From assembly GCA_017642695.1 (NCBI GenBank), contig JAEPQD010000001.1:1807701-1871700 (forward strand): a stretch of DNA of 64,000 nucleotides, given 5' to 3'. Under the pieces are notes generated by a model that worked only from the letters and a program-made list of their open reading frames with translations, ran no database searches and was not told the DNA's origin. The translations under genes were made by a program, and so were the position numbers. Shown here in pieces: positions 1 to 10,600 of this stretch (the first letter of the stretch is position 1; every line of letters begins with the position of its first letter). The DNA comes from Parvibaculum sp. Lineage in GTDB: Bacteria; Pseudomonadota; Alphaproteobacteria; Parvibaculales; Parvibaculaceae.

Positions 1-1
1 A

Positions 2-892
2 CGTCCTCAGCCGCCGATCAACCCTGCCACGGGCGCGCGCGAAACGGCGCATGAAGTCTACGGTATTACCGAGCTCGATGGTTTCATGGGCCTCCTCAAG
101 GAGATCGATGAAGCCGCCGCCGAACAGGGCGTGCCGGCTTCCGGCGCCACGGCGGAGTTTGCCCCCGGCCAGTACGAGATCAACCTGAAGCATGAGGACG
201 ACGTCATTCGCGCAGGCGATCACGCCGTTATGCTGCGCCACCTCATCGGCACTGTCGCCCGCAAGCACAGCTTCCTCGCGAGTTTCATGGCGAAGCCGTT
301 CGTCGAACAGACCGGCAATGGCATGCATGTCCACTGCTCCGTGCTGGACGAAAAGGGCAACAACATCTTCAATGACGGCACGGATGAGGGCTCGCCAAGG
401 CTTCGCCATGCGATCGGCGGCCTGCAGGCGACGCTTCCGGAAGCAATGGCGATCTTCGCGCCGAACCTGAATTCCTATCGCCGCTTCGGTCCCAACCTTT
501 TCGTGCCGGTCAACGGAAGCTGGGGCTACAACAACCGCTCTGTCGCCTTCCGCGTGCCGAACGGCTCGCCGGATTCCCGCCGCATCGAACATCGCGTGAC
601 GGGTGCGGACGCCAATCCCTATCTGGTGCTGGCGGCGATCCTCGCTGGCATCCATTACGGCATCGTCAACGAGATCGATCCGGGCGAGCCGGCCGAAGGC
701 AATGCATGCGAGATTGTGGACGAGGGGCTTCCGCTCTATTTGCCGAGCGCGCTGAAGCGCTTCCGTAATTCGCAGATCATGCGCCAATACCTCACCGACC
801 GCTATGTCGATGTCTACGCGGAAACCAAGATCCTCGAATTCGAGAAATTCCAGGAAGCCATCTCGCCACTGGAATACGACTGGTATTTGTAG
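2..892 (+). CDS. Glutamine synthetase family protein (gamma-glutamylpolyamine synthetase-like), 5' truncated by window edge
   Basis: The reading frame is open from base 2, so the N-terminal part lies outside the window and about 296 residues are present. The visible part is the catalytic C-terminal domain of the glutamine synthetase fold: the ATP/glutamate-binding segment GNGMHVHCS, the NSYRRFGP and NRSVAFRVP blocks, and the metal/ATP segment RIEHRVTGADANPYL. The C-terminus FEKFQEAISPLEYDWYL is typical of the PuuA/GlnT side of the family, which ligates glutamate to amines or polyamines, rather than of the housekeeping GlnA, which ends with an adenylylation-site domain. Substrate cannot be fixed from this fragment. 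It is convergent with the sensor kinase across a gap of about 330 bp. Confidence 0.9.
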   Translation, partial: RPQPPINPATGARETAHEVYGITELDGFMGLLKEIDEAAAEQGVPASGATAEFAPGQYEINLKHEDDVIRAGDHAVMLRHLIGTVARKHSFLASFMAKPFVEQTGNGMHVHCSVLDEKGNNIFNDGTDEGSPRLRHAIGGLQATLPEAMAIFAPNLNSYRRFGPNLFVPVNGSWGYNNRSVAFRVPNGSPDSRRIEHRVTGADANPYLVLAAILAGIHYGIVNEIDPGEPAEGNACEIVDEGLPLYLPSALKRFRNSQIMRQYLTDRYVDVYAETKILEFEKFQEAISPLEYDWYL

Positions 893-1221
893 GCGACTGA
901 TTGTTGCAAGGTCTTCGGACTCGCACCGAAAAAGACACCCGCCGCGTCTCTTTCAAATGCACCGGCCAATGCACAGAGACGTCGGAAAGCACATTGCCGG
1001 ACCCTCAAACCGTCTCCGAGATTCGCTCACATCCGCAGATACCTCGTCCCGGATTTCGGTTGTGACGGTTTCGTGACAGTTCGATGACGGTCGGGGGCGT
1101 TTGTCCCCGGTTTTACCCGCAAAAGAACTTATCCCCGTTCTGGCGAAGACCGGATAATCCGCCTGCGGCTGTTTCAGCTATGAGGGAGCTGAGAAGGAAA
1201 AGGCAAAAGTGAGGGCTGCCG
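893..1221. other. Gene-free convergent intergenic region
   Basis: This 329-bp stretch separates two converging genes. I see no convincing coding frame in it. Its one structured element is a three-fold 11-bp repeat of Pho-box type at 1063-1090, followed by a GGGGGCG...CCCC stretch and a TTATCC/GGATAA pair. No clear T-tailed terminator hairpin was found. Confidence 0.6.
1063..1090 (-). promoter_or_regulatory. Pho-box-like triple 11-bp repeat
   Basis: On the minus strand this reads as three half-sites CCGTCAT, CTGTCAC and CCGTCAC at exact 11-bp spacing, joined by CGAA and GAAA. That matches the PhoB box layout (CTGTCAT-N4-CTGTCAT). The orientation would drive leftward transcription, antisense to the 3' end of the glutamine synthetase gene. 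No annotated target is obvious, so a small RNA or an inactive site is possible. Confidence 0.45.
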
Positions 1222-3041
1222 TCAGGCGTCTTGCGCCAGCGGCAGCGTGAAGCTCACCGTGGTGCCGACGCCTTCGGTGCTTTCGATGGAAAGCGTGCCG
1301 CCATGCAGTTCCACGAGCGAGCGCGACAGCGCAAGGCCGAGCCCTGTGCCCTTGTGCTTCTTCGAATGCTGGCTTTCCACCTGCTCGAAGGGGCGGCCGA
1401 TCTTCGGCAGCGCGCTGGCCGGGATTCCGATACCGCTGTCTTCCACCGCGATGGTGACGAAGCCGTCTTTCGCTTCGCCCTTGAGATGGATGGCGCCGCC
1501 GGCCGGCGTGAACTTCACCGCGTTCGAGAGAAGGTTCAGCAACACCTGCTTCACTGCGCGCTTGTCTGCGTTGACGGTGGGAAGCTCTGGCAGCTCGTTC
1601 TCGATGGTGACGCTCGCCATTTCCGCCCGGCCCGAAACGAGGCGGAGCGATTCCTCCACCACCTCGGAAATTTCCAGCGCCTGCGTTTCCAGCGTCATCC
1701 GCCCCGCCTCGATCTTCGACATGTCGAGAATGTCGTTGATGAGTTCGAGGAGATGCGTGCCGCTCGCATGGATGTCGGTCGCATATTCCTTGTATTTCGG
1801 CGAGCCGAGTTCGCCGAAAAGGCCGGAACCCATGATTTCCGAGAAGCCGATGATGGCGTTGAGCGGCGTGCGGAGCTCGTGGCTCATGTTCGCGAGGAAT
1901 TCCGACTTCGAACGGTTCGCCGTTTCCGCGCGTGTCTTTTCCGAGGCGTATTTCTCGGCGAGGTCGACGAGCTGGCGCGCCTGTTCCTGCAGTTTCCGCC
2001 GCGAGGCTTCGAGATCGTGCACCGTCTTTTCCAGCGCGACCTTGTTGTCGGTCAGCGCCGCTTCCTGCTCCTTGATGGCGGTGATGTCGGTCCCGACATT
2101 CACATGGCCGCCGCTCTTGGTGCGCCGCTCGCTGATCTGCAGCCAGCGTCCGTTCGGAAGGTGAATCTCGCTCACCTCGGTCTCGCTCTCGCCCGCGACC
2201 GGCCATGCGTCGCCGATCCCGGCCCGCGCCATGATGTCGTTGCGCGCCGCGCCTTCGTCGGCGGCCGTGATGTTCAGGAACTCGGCGAACTTGCTGTTTG
2301 CGGTGACGAGCTTGCCTTCCGCGTCCCAGAGCACGAAGGCTTCGCCCACGCTTTCGATGGCGTCGCGCAGCCGCTCGTTCGCCTCCGACACGCGCTCTTC
2401 GGCGAGCTTCTGTTCGGTGATGTCGATGGTGATGCCGACGAGCCGGTCGCCGGCGCGGCCGCCGCTCCACACCTGGCCCTTCGCATGCATCCACACCCAG
2501 CTTCCGTCCGCATGGCGCAGGCGGAAGGTCGTGTCGTAGGAGCGCGAGGCGCGGTTCGCCGCCTTCGCGATCTCGTCGATCGCCTCCACATCTTCAGGGT
2601 GCGCCATTGCCTTGATCTCGGAGGGCAGCAGCCGTTTCGACGGCTGCTTCAGCCCCACCATGTCGAACATGGCGGAGGACCAGTAAACGCGGTTCTCGCT
2701 CACATCCCAGTCCCAGATGCCGCAGCGCGCGCCCGCAAAGGCCATGTCGAAGCGATGCTGGTTCTCGACCAGGGCGGCTTCCGCGTCGATCTTGCTCTCG
2801 CGCAGGCGCACCAGCATGTAGGCAATCACGAGATATCCGCCGGAAAGCAGGCTCGAGAAGATCAGGGCGCGCGAAGAGCGCCATCCTCGAGATAGAGAAG
2901 GACATTGAGCCCCGCGAGGGCGGCGCCCGACAGGCCGAGGGCAAGCCGCGGCAACAGGCCCGCCGGCAGGCTGCGGCGCTTGCGTGTCGCTTCTTCCTGC
3001 CACCTCATCGCGTCCTGGCGTGTCGTTGTCGCGTCGCTCAT
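1222..3041 (-). CDS. PleC/DivJ-type sensor histidine kinase with apparent frameshift
   Basis: Membrane sensor kinase. After two N-terminal membrane segments come two PAS domains (ending GITIDITEQ and NVGTDITAI), a coiled linker, a HisKA domain with H-box EFLANMSHELRTPLNAIIGF, and a HATPase domain with N-box QVLLNLLSNAVKF, VEDSGIGIP and KGTGLGLAL. The stretch HLLELINDILDMSKIEAG is characteristic of the PleC/DivJ cell-cycle kinases. The ATG at 3041, after a GGAAGAG, opens a frame giving the first membrane segment (LPRLALGLSGAALAGLNVLL). That frame stops just after a GCGCGCG tract at 2867-2873, and the second membrane segment and all later domains lie in the next frame. Removing two bases there would join them as EDGALRALIFSS, about 605 aa. 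This could be a sequencing error, phase variation or a real lesion. Alternatively, translation may start further in. No response regulator is adjacent. Confidence 0.85.
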
Positions 3042-3153
3042 CCGCTCTTCCGTCAGCTTCCGGCCGCCCATCGTGAGCAAGGCTCGCAACCCTGCGAATC
3101 ATCGGCCTTGAAGTGATGATTCGGCCTGCGAGTCCGGCTGTCCATAGCTGTCG

Positions 3154-3168
3154 TTAACTTTTTGTTAA
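3154..3168. promoter_or_regulatory. CtrA-type binding site upstream of the sensor kinase
   Basis: The sequence TTAACTTTTTGTTAA is a perfect TTAA-N7-TTAA, the CtrA consensus spacing, and is also palindromic. It lies about 113 bp upstream of the kinase start. Together with a PleC/DivJ-like product this supports cell-cycle control. CtrA binding itself is inferred. Confidence 0.6.
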
Positions 3169-3264
3169 TAGATGCAATTGGGACTCACTTCATGCGGTGT
3201 TCTGCACCGGAAACGCTCGGGAGCCATGGAAAGTGCCTCGCAACCGACTCCTGACGACTCACCG

Positions 3265-3293
3265 TTAATTCCGCGTTAAGCGGTTTGGTTAAC
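3265..3293. promoter_or_regulatory. Second CtrA-type site plus GTTAAC half-site
   Basis: TTAATTCCGCGTTAA at 3265-3279 is a second exact TTAA-N7-TTAA, and a GTTAAC follows at 3288-3293. The cluster lies between the pepN stop and the kinase, about 220-250 bp upstream of the kinase start. Two full sites in one 300-bp gap is unlikely by chance in such GC-rich DNA. Confidence 0.55.
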
Positions 3294-3339
3294 ATGTGCC
3301 GCCGTGAGACGATTCGCCCGGATGTGAAACGGTTTGCGC

Positions 3340-5991
3340 TCAGGCGAGCGTCTTGGTCGCGATTTCGTAGACGTCGCGGGACAGGCCCTCGGTGCCTGCG
3401 ATCCGCTTCAGCTCTTTCTGCATCAGCTTGCGCCGCTTCGGCTCCGTCTGCCGCCAGCTCTTGAAAGCACCGAGCATTCTGGCGCCGACCTGCGGGTTCA
3501 GCTTGTCGAGCTCCAGTACCTTGTCGGCGATGAAGCGGTACCCCGCGCCGTCCTTCGCGTGGAAGTGGAGCTGATTGGCTGCCGCGAAATTGGTGATGAG
3601 CGCGCGCACCTTGTTGGGGTTCTTCATCGTGAAGGCGGGATGGCCGGTCAGCCGCTTAACTTCGTCCAGCGTTCCCGGCAGCGATGACATCGCCTGGATC
3701 GAGAACCACTTGTCCATCGCCAGATGATCGCCCTTCCAGCGCTCGTGGAAAGCATCGAGCGCCTCTCGCCGTTCCGGGCAGTCGATATTCGACAAGACGG
3801 AAAGCGCCGCGATGGAGTCCGTCATGTTGTCTGCCGTTCGGAACTGTCCGGCGGCAAGCGCAATGCCTTCGTCCCCCGGCGCCGCCGAGAGATATCCAAG
3901 GCAGACGTTCCTTAGCGCGCGCCGTCCCGCATGATCCGCATCCGGACGATAGGGCCCCGTCACTTCCATGCGGGTATAGGCGGCAAGCAGCGCGTCTTTC
4001 GTTTGCGTGGCAATCGAAGCGCGCAATCTTTCGCGCGCGGCGTGGATCGCGTCCACGTCCACTTCCTGCCCGATGATCTGCGCCAGCGTCTGCTCGCTCG
4101 GCAGCAGGATGATCTGCGCCACGAAATCGGGGTCGATCTTCTTCGCGGTCAGAAGGTCGTTTACCATCTCGGCAAATGCGCCGCCCTTGCGCGCGGGCAC
4201 TCCGGTCTTCTCCGCCTCCACCATTGCGACGAGAAGCCCGGTCGCGTATCGCTGCGCCGCTTCCCACCGGTTGAAACTGTCGCTGTCGTGCCGCATCAGG
4301 AACACGAGGTCGCGTTCCTTCAGGTTCGCGCTCAGCTTCACCGGTGCCGTGAAGCCGCGCAGCAGCGACGGCACCGGCTTCGCCTCCACGTTGCGGAAGC
4401 GCCATGTCGCCTCGCGCTCCGTGAGGTTCAGCACGCGCGTTTTCGCGCCCGGCTTGTCCTCGCCGTCCAGCGTCAGCGCCATGTCCTTGCCGTCCGGGCC
4501 GACAAGCCCCACCGCCACGGGAATATGATACGGCTCCTTGTGCGGCTGGCCGGGCGTTGCCTGGCAGACCTGGCTCATCTTCAGCGTGTAGGTCTTGCGT
4601 GCGGCGTCATAGCGCCCGGAAGCAAGCACTTCCGGCGTGCCGGACTGCCGGTACCAGCGCTTGAACTGGGTGAGGTCGAGCTTTGCGCCGTCGGCCAGCG
4701 CGTCGAGGAAGTTCTCGACTGTCGCCGCCTCGCCGTCGTGCCGCTCGAAATAGAGGTCCATGCCTTTGCGGAAGCGTTTCGGCCCCGCCATCGTGTGAAT
4801 CATGCGGCAGAGCTCGGCGCCCTTCTCGTAGACGGTCGCCGTGTAGAAGTTGTTGATCTCGATATAGCTCTCCGGCCGCACCGGGTGGGCGAGGGGTCCG
4901 CCATCCTCCGGAAACTGGTGCGCGCGCAGCAGCCGCACATCCGAAATCCGTTTCACCGGCCGCGAGCGCATGTCGCTCGTGAATTCCTGGTCGCGGAAGA
5001 CGGTGAGTCCTTCCTTCAGACAGAGCTGGAACCAGTCGCGGCAGGTGATGCGGTTGCCGGTCCAGTTGTGGAAATACTCATGCGCGATGATCGCCTCGAT
5101 CGCCGCATAGTCGGCATCCGTCGCCGTGTCGGGTCGCGCGAGGATGTACTTGTCGTTGAAGACGTTGAGGCCCTTGTTCTCCATTGCGCCCATGTTGAAG
5201 GCGCTCACCGCCACGATCATGAAGATGTCGAGATCGTATTCGCGCCCGAAGCGTTCCTCGTCCCACTTCATCGCGCGCTTCAGCGCTTCCATCGCATAGG
5301 CGCAGCGGTCCTCGTTGCCCTTCTCCACGAAAATGCGAAGAGTCACCTCGCGGCCCGACATGGTGACGAATTTGTCCTCCACATGGGCAAGGTCGCCCGC
5401 CACCAGCGCGAAGAGATAGGCAGGCTTCGGGAACGGGTCGTGCCATTCGACGAAATGCCGTCCGTCCTTCGTCTTGCCGCTCTTCACCGGGTTGCCGTTC
5501 GACAGCAGCACCGGCGTCTTCTTCCTGTCGCCCGTGATGCGCGTGCGAAACACGGTCATCGCGTCCGGCCGGTCGAGGTAATAGGCAATGCGGCGGAAGC
5601 CTTCCGCCTCGCATTGCGTGCAGTAGATGCCATCGGAGAGATAAAGCCCCGTCAGCGCCGTGTTCTCCTCCGGCGCGCAGGTCGTTACCGTTTCCAGTGT
5701 GAACTTGCCCTCCGGCACCTCATGGATCGTGAGGTGTTCGCCGTCCACGCTGTAACGGTTCGGTCCGAGCAGTTCCCCGTCGATCCGTACCTCCAGAAGT
5801 TTCAGCTTCTCGCCGTCGAGGACGAGCGGCCCCGCCGTCTCCTTGCTCGCCGGATTGCGCCGCATCTTCAGCGTCGAGTGGACACGGGTGCGCGCCGGAT
5901 CGAGCTCGATGTCGAGCATCGCCTCGTCGATCGCGAAAGCGGGCGGGGTGTAGTCCTTGAGGCGGATGGGCCGGGGATCTTCTGTGCGCAT
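3340..5991 (-). CDS. pepN: Aminopeptidase N (M1 family zinc metallopeptidase)
   Basis: Cytoplasmic broad-specificity aminopeptidase of about 883 aa, the normal PepN length. The exopeptidase signature GAMEN is present, and the zinc motif HEYFHNWTGNR places H304, E305 and H308 in the active site, with the downstream KEGLTVFRDQEF supplying the third zinc ligand. The C-terminal half is the helical DUF3458/ARM domain. I chose the ATG at 5991 (MRTEDPRPIRLKDY), which matches the usual N-terminus of alphaproteobacterial PepN; an in-frame TTG at 6033 adds 14 residues and has no good ribosome binding site. It stands alone between the kinase promoter region and a small hypothetical gene. Confidence 0.96.
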   Translation of the reverse strand: MRTEDPRPIRLKDYTPPAFAIDEAMLDIELDPARTRVHSTLKMRRNPASKETAGPLVLDGEKLKLLEVRIDGELLGPNRYSVDGEHLTIHEVPEGKFTLETVTTCAPEENTALTGLYLSDGIYCTQCEAEGFRRIAYYLDRPDAMTVFRTRITGDRKKTPVLLSNGNPVKSGKTKDGRHFVEWHDPFPKPAYLFALVAGDLAHVEDKFVTMSGREVTLRIFVEKGNEDRCAYAMEALKRAMKWDEERFGREYDLDIFMIVAVSAFNMGAMENKGLNVFNDKYILARPDTATDADYAAIEAIIAHEYFHNWTGNRITCRDWFQLCLKEGLTVFRDQEFTSDMRSRPVKRISDVRLLRAHQFPEDGGPLAHPVRPESYIEINNFYTATVYEKGAELCRMIHTMAGPKRFRKGMDLYFERHDGEAATVENFLDALADGAKLDLTQFKRWYRQSGTPEVLASGRYDAARKTYTLKMSQVCQATPGQPHKEPYHIPVAVGLVGPDGKDMALTLDGEDKPGAKTRVLNLTEREATWRFRNVEAKPVPSLLRGFTAPVKLSANLKERDLVFLMRHDSDSFNRWEAAQRYATGLLVAMVEAEKTGVPARKGGAFAEMVNDLLTAKKIDPDFVAQIILLPSEQTLAQIIGQEVDVDAIHAARERLRASIATQTKDALLAAYTRMEVTGPYRPDADHAGRRALRNVCLGYLSAAPGDEGIALAAGQFRTADNMTDSIAALSVLSNIDCPERREALDAFHERWKGDHLAMDKWFSIQAMSSLPGTLDEVKRLTGHPAFTMKNPNKVRALITNFAAANQLHFHAKDGAGYRFIADKVLELDKLNPQVGARMLGAFKSWRQTEPKRRKLMQKELKRIAGTEGLSRDVYEIATKTLA

Positions 5992-6100
5992 GGGAGAGGC
6001 TCGGAACTCGAAAACGGGGATATTGCCCCTCAATATAACGAGTCTTCAGCCTCGGCGAGTGGAATGGCGGAAATAGGGCGGCGAAGGCTGTCTTGGCGCC

Positions 6101-6637
6101 TTACTCTGCTGGTCCCATGATGCTGGAGACGATCCCGTCCGCGTCCCTGGCAAGCGTCATCACATCATCTGGCAGGTTTTCAGGGTTGTGCCGGGCATAA
6201 TCGGCGAGCCGGTTCAGCAGTACCATCATTTTCGGCGCTGCCGCGATCACCTTCGCCTGCAGTTCCACACGGTCCGGCGTCATGTCGTATTCGACGCCCG
6301 GCACGCGCCATCCGCCGCCGTCATGGCTGCCCGTCACGACAACGGGATGCGTTCCCGGCACGGGATGGTTCGGGCATTCTTCGGCCGAGCGCCACTTGTT
6401 CGCAACGCGCACCACATGCCATTCCTCCATCTCGGGATCGAGATGGGACAGGGTGGCCACTTCTTCCGTTTCGAGTTCCTTCGCGGCGAATTCGCGGCCG
6501 AGCCCCACGTCGTAATGGATGCGCAACGGCTCATCCATGTCCTTCACCCATTGCGGCACGATCCGCTCGATCGTCGCCCAGGTGCCGACTGGCCTGACAT
6601 AGACCCGCTGGTTTTTGTGGAACTGCGCCTTCGCCAT
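6101..6637 (-). CDS. Conserved hypothetical protein, 178 aa
   Basis: Soluble acidic protein with no signal peptide or membrane segment. It opens with MAKAQFHKNQRVYVRPVG, suggesting a small SH3-like or beta-barrel N-terminus, has a central tryptophan-rich part (EEWHVVRVANKW), and ends with a helical segment (AAPKMMVLLNRLADYARHNP). I do not recognise the family and assign no function. The start is supported by a GGAGG about 11 nt upstream. It lies downstream of the sulfotransferase gene at 6784 on the same strand, with a gap of about 145 bp that contains a near-match TTAG-N7-TTAA at 6698-6712. Confidence 0.75.
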   Translation of the reverse strand: MAKAQFHKNQRVYVRPVGTWATIERIVPQWVKDMDEPLRIHYDVGLGREFAAKELETEEVATLSHLDPEMEEWHVVRVANKWRSAEECPNHPVPGTHPVVVTGSHDGGGWRVPGVEYDMTPDRVELQAKVIAAAPKMMVLLNRLADYARHNPENLPDDVMTLARDADGIVSSIMGPAE

Positions 6638-6783
6638 CTGACGAGAACCTCCGCCGGGAAAGTCTGAAATCCGGGCTTCAGTATCGGCGCGAAGCGGTTA
6701 GCGTACGCTTAAGGAAATACGCGACTTTGTCGGCAATGCCCGCTTTCGGGCGCTCTTCCAATGGTTTTCGGCTGCCCCGGAGA

Positions 6784-7557
6784 TCAGGGCAGGGTGGTGT
6801 CGTAGCCGAAAGCCTCGAAATCGGCGGCATAGATGCGTCGGACTTTTTCAGTGATATCCGGCGTGTAGAACTCGCCGAGCCGCTTTCCGGCACTCACGAA
6901 ACGGGTGCCGGACTCTTTTTGGAAGTAGGGCTCGAGGTCGTGTCCCGCGATCCCGCTCAGCCTCCCGATCTCCTCGTCGAAATTTTCCAGGCGTCCGACG
7001 AAATCGTAGGAGATGTCGCCCCACAGCAGTTGCTCCGCCTGCGGGCGCCAGTGTCCGTTCATTTCGTAGGTGCTCTGGCGGCCGACCGCATCAAGAAACT
7101 CGTCGAATGTCGGCACCCTGTCGGGATCGCCCAGGAGCTGCTTGCGGCGCGCCCGGAACCCTTCCGGAATGACCTTCATTCCACTTGTATCGAACTGGTT
7201 GAGATAGCACGACAGCACCCGCGCATAGGGGTTCCGCACGAAAGCGACCGCTTTCAGCTCCCGCCGCCCGATGCGCTCCAGCATCGCGGCAAGGCCGTGA
7301 TCCGTGACATGCTCCCAGGGCTGTCCGGCGACATTGTGAATTTGCTTCATCGTCTTCGGCGTATCGTCGCCGTGAAAACGGAAGAGGGCCGCCTTGATCA
7401 TCGAACAGCCGACTTTCGGTATCGCCGCATAGACGATCCCGAGCTTCGGAATGATATGGAAATTGTGATTGATCGCTTCGAGCGGCATGCGTTTCAGTGC
7501 GCGCGCCTGCGGAGACGGGCGAAAGAACCTTCCGGCCTTCTTTGCGAGAAAATTCAT
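6784..7557 (-). CDS. Sulfotransferase family 2 domain protein
   Basis: Predicted PAPS-dependent sulfotransferase, 257 aa. The 5'-phosphosulfate loop appears as YAAIPKVGCSMIKAAL and the 3'-phosphate-binding segment as AFVRNPYARVLSCYLN, the layout of the carbohydrate sulfotransferase (Sulfotransfer_2) group. The tail carries the DFVGRLENFDEEI block typical of bacterial members. No signal peptide is seen, so it probably acts in the cytoplasm on a nucleotide- or lipid-linked glycan. It is one of four sulfotransferase-like genes in the window and lies 29 kb away from the capsule locus, so a link to that locus is only possible. Confidence 0.85.
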   Translation of the reverse strand: MNFLAKKAGRFFRPSPQARALKRMPLEAINHNFHIIPKLGIVYAAIPKVGCSMIKAALFRFHGDDTPKTMKQIHNVAGQPWEHVTDHGLAAMLERIGRRELKAVAFVRNPYARVLSCYLNQFDTSGMKVIPEGFRARRKQLLGDPDRVPTFDEFLDAVGRQSTYEMNGHWRPQAEQLLWGDISYDFVGRLENFDEEIGRLSGIAGHDLEPYFQKESGTRFVSAGKRLGEFYTPDITEKVRRIYAADFEAFGYDTTLP

Positions 7558-7628
7558 ATGGGGTCCCGAAAACGAATGATGGCGCAGCCTAGCATGAAGG
7601 CCTCGGTCCGTTCATCCGGGTGGGTGCG

Positions 7629-10600
7629 CTATTCCGCCGGCGCTCCCGGCCGCTTGCCGCTGCCGATCCCGGCCTTCGCGCCCATCCGCCGGACGAAGCC
7701 GCCAATGCCCGCCATCTTGCCCCGCGCGTCCTCCATCAGCGTGTAGGCGACTGGCACGACGACGAGCGTCAGCGCCGTCGAGGAGATCAGCCCGCCGATC
7801 ACCAGGATGCCCATTGCGTTGCGGAATTCCGCGCCCTGGCTGTCCGACATCGCGACCGGGATGAGCCCGAACACCGTCGCGATCTGTGTCATCAGCACCG
7901 GCCGGAGCCGCACCGGCCCGGCCTTCAGCGCCGCCTCGCGCGGGCCGAAGCCTTCTGCGCGGAGGTGGTTCGTGTAGTCGACGAGGAGGATGCCGTTCTT
8001 CATCACCAGCCCCATCAGCGCGAGCAGCGCGATCTGGCTGAACATCGTCATTTCCTGGCCGGAAATCTTCAGCGCGACGAAGGCGCCCGCGAAGGAGAGC
8101 GGTGCCGACAGCATGATGATCGCGGGCTGCGCGAAGCTGTTGAACTGGCTCGCAAGGATCATGTAGAGCGCGATCAGTGCCAGCATGAAGGCGAAGCCGA
8201 TGGCCGCGCCCGTCTCCTTCATCCGCTTGGAGCGGCCTTCCGCTTCCCAAGAGTACCCGGCTGGGAGCTTCAGTTCGTTCAGATAGGATTCCAGTTCGGC
8301 GGAAGCGGGGCCGAGCGCCGCGCCTTCCGGATTGTTTGCGAGGATCGCGACGCGCCGCGAGCGGTTCTGCCGTTCGATCTGCGCCGGGCCGGCGGCGATG
8401 TCGAATCGCGCCACGTTCGAAATGTCGATCAGGCTCCCGTTCGCCGCCTTGACCTGGATGAGCGAGAGCTTCGAAATATCGTCGCGTTGCGTTTCTTCCA
8501 GCCGCACGCGCACATCGTAGCGCTGACCGAATTCCTCGAACGAGCCCGCCTTCACGCCGCCCACCATCGCGCGCATCGTCTCCGCGAGCGAACGCACGGG
8601 CACGCCGAGATCTGCCGCGCGCCGCCGGTCCACAAGCACTTGCACTTCCGGTTTGCCGGAATCGTAGCTTGTCTTTGCGTCGGCGAAGAGCGGGCTCTGG
8701 CGCATCCGCGCCACAACCTCGTTCGCCTTCGCTTCGAGAACGGCGAGATCTGGTCCCTGCAACACATACATCATCGCGAATTCGGAGAAGCCGCCGCCCG
8801 AGATCCACGGTACGTCGGAAAGCGAGATGTGCTTTGCTTCCGGCGCCGCCTTCTGCATGGCCACGCGGACATCGTCCATGATCGGAATGAAGGTCTCGTC
8901 GCGCGCATCCTTCGGCGTCATGCCGACATAGAAGAAGGCCTTGTTGACGCTCTTCTGGGGATCGGAGGCGATGGTGTAGAAGACCGTATTGATTTCGCGT
9001 ACGCCCGAAATCGCATTCGCGACGCGCGAGGCGACGATCCGCGTCTCCTCAAGGCCTGCGCCGAGCGGCAGCTCGACCGTGCCGAGGAACTCCGCGCGGT
9101 CGGCGCGCGAGTCGAAGGCGACCGGGATCGTCCGCACCACCACCACGGCGAAGACGATGGTGAGCACCGCGACGATCATCACAACCCAGCGCGCGCCGAG
9201 CGACCATTCGAGCACCCGCCCGTACCAGGCATCGAGTTTCCGGTAGGCATTGTCGAAGAGGCGTGCCACGCGCCCGTAATTTTCAGGGTCTGTCTCGCCG
9301 GGCTTCAGCACGCGAGAGGAAAGCATCGGTGTCAGCGTCAGAGACACGAGCAGCGACACCAGCACCGAGAAGGTGATCGCGAGCCCGTACTGGAAGAAGA
9401 AGCGCCCGACCACGCCCTCCATGAAGGCGATCGGCACGAAGACGGCGCAGATCGAGAATGTGGCGGCGAGCACCGCGAGGCCCACTTCCTTCGTCCCTTC
9501 GGAAGCCGCCTGCATCGGAGGCAGTCCTTCCTCGAGTTTCCGGTAGATGCTTTCGAGCACGACGATGGCGTCGTCGACGAGAAGGCCGACCGCCAGCGAC
9601 ATCGCCATCAGCGTCATCATGTTGATGGTGAAATCCATCATGTAGAAGGCGAAGAAGGTCGCGATCAGCGATGTCGGCATGGCGACCGCGACGATCAGCG
9701 TCGCGCGCACCGAGAGCAGGAAGGCGAGGGTGACGAGCACCACCAGCACGATGCCGAGCTGGATGTCGAAGAAAACGTCCTCCGCCGATCCCTCGATGAA
9801 GACCGCCGTGTCGCGTGCCGTCTGGATCGCGATGCCGGTCGGTGCGATCTTCTTGATGTTGTCGAGTTCCGCGCGCACCGCTTGTGCGACTTCCACCGTG
9901 TTACGGCCGGATTGCTTGCGCAGTTCGAGCGAGACGCCGCGCTTTCCGTTCAGTTCAGCATAGGAACGTTCGTCCTCCATCCCGTCTTCCACGCGCGCGA
10001 CGTCGCCGATGGTCGTCGGCGCGCCGTCCTGCCGGAAGGCGACGAGAACGCTGCGGAAGCCCTCGACGGACGATACCTCGCCCTTCGTCTTCATCGAGAA
10101 CTCGGACATGCCGCCCGGCGTCTCGAGCCGTCCGCCCGGAATTTCCGCATGTTCGCGCCGGATCGCGGAGGTCACGTCTTCCGCCGTCACGCCATAGGCG
10201 CGCATCTTCACTGCGTCGAGCCAGATGCGCACCTCGCGGTCGCGCCCGCCGACGAGATCGATGGAGCCGACGCCGGAAATGCGCTGCAGCCGTTCCTTTA
10301 CCACCTTGTCGGCGAACTGCGTGAGGTCGCGGATCGGCAGGTCGCCCGCGATCATGATCGACATGATCGCCTGCGCGTCCGGGTCCACCTTCTGTACGAT
10401 GGATTGTTCGGCATCCTGAGGGATGTCCGCGCGCGCGAGCGAAACCTTGTCGCGTACGTCCTGCGCCTTCACGTCCACGTCTTCGTCGAGTTCGTACTGG
10501 ATGACGACCTGGGACAATCCTTCTGCGCTCGTCGAGGAAAGCGTCTCGATCCCGGACGTCGTGTTGACCTGTTCTTCGATGGGGTCGGAGACGTCGCTTT

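Noticed and set aside
1231..2895. A 554-codon plus-strand open frame opposite the sensor kinase
   Set aside because: Antisense to clear kinase domains, with no recognisable motif.
3931..6120. A 729-codon plus-strand open frame opposite pepN
   Set aside because: Antisense shadow with Arg/Val-rich, low-information sequence; the M1 peptidase on the minus strand explains the DNA.
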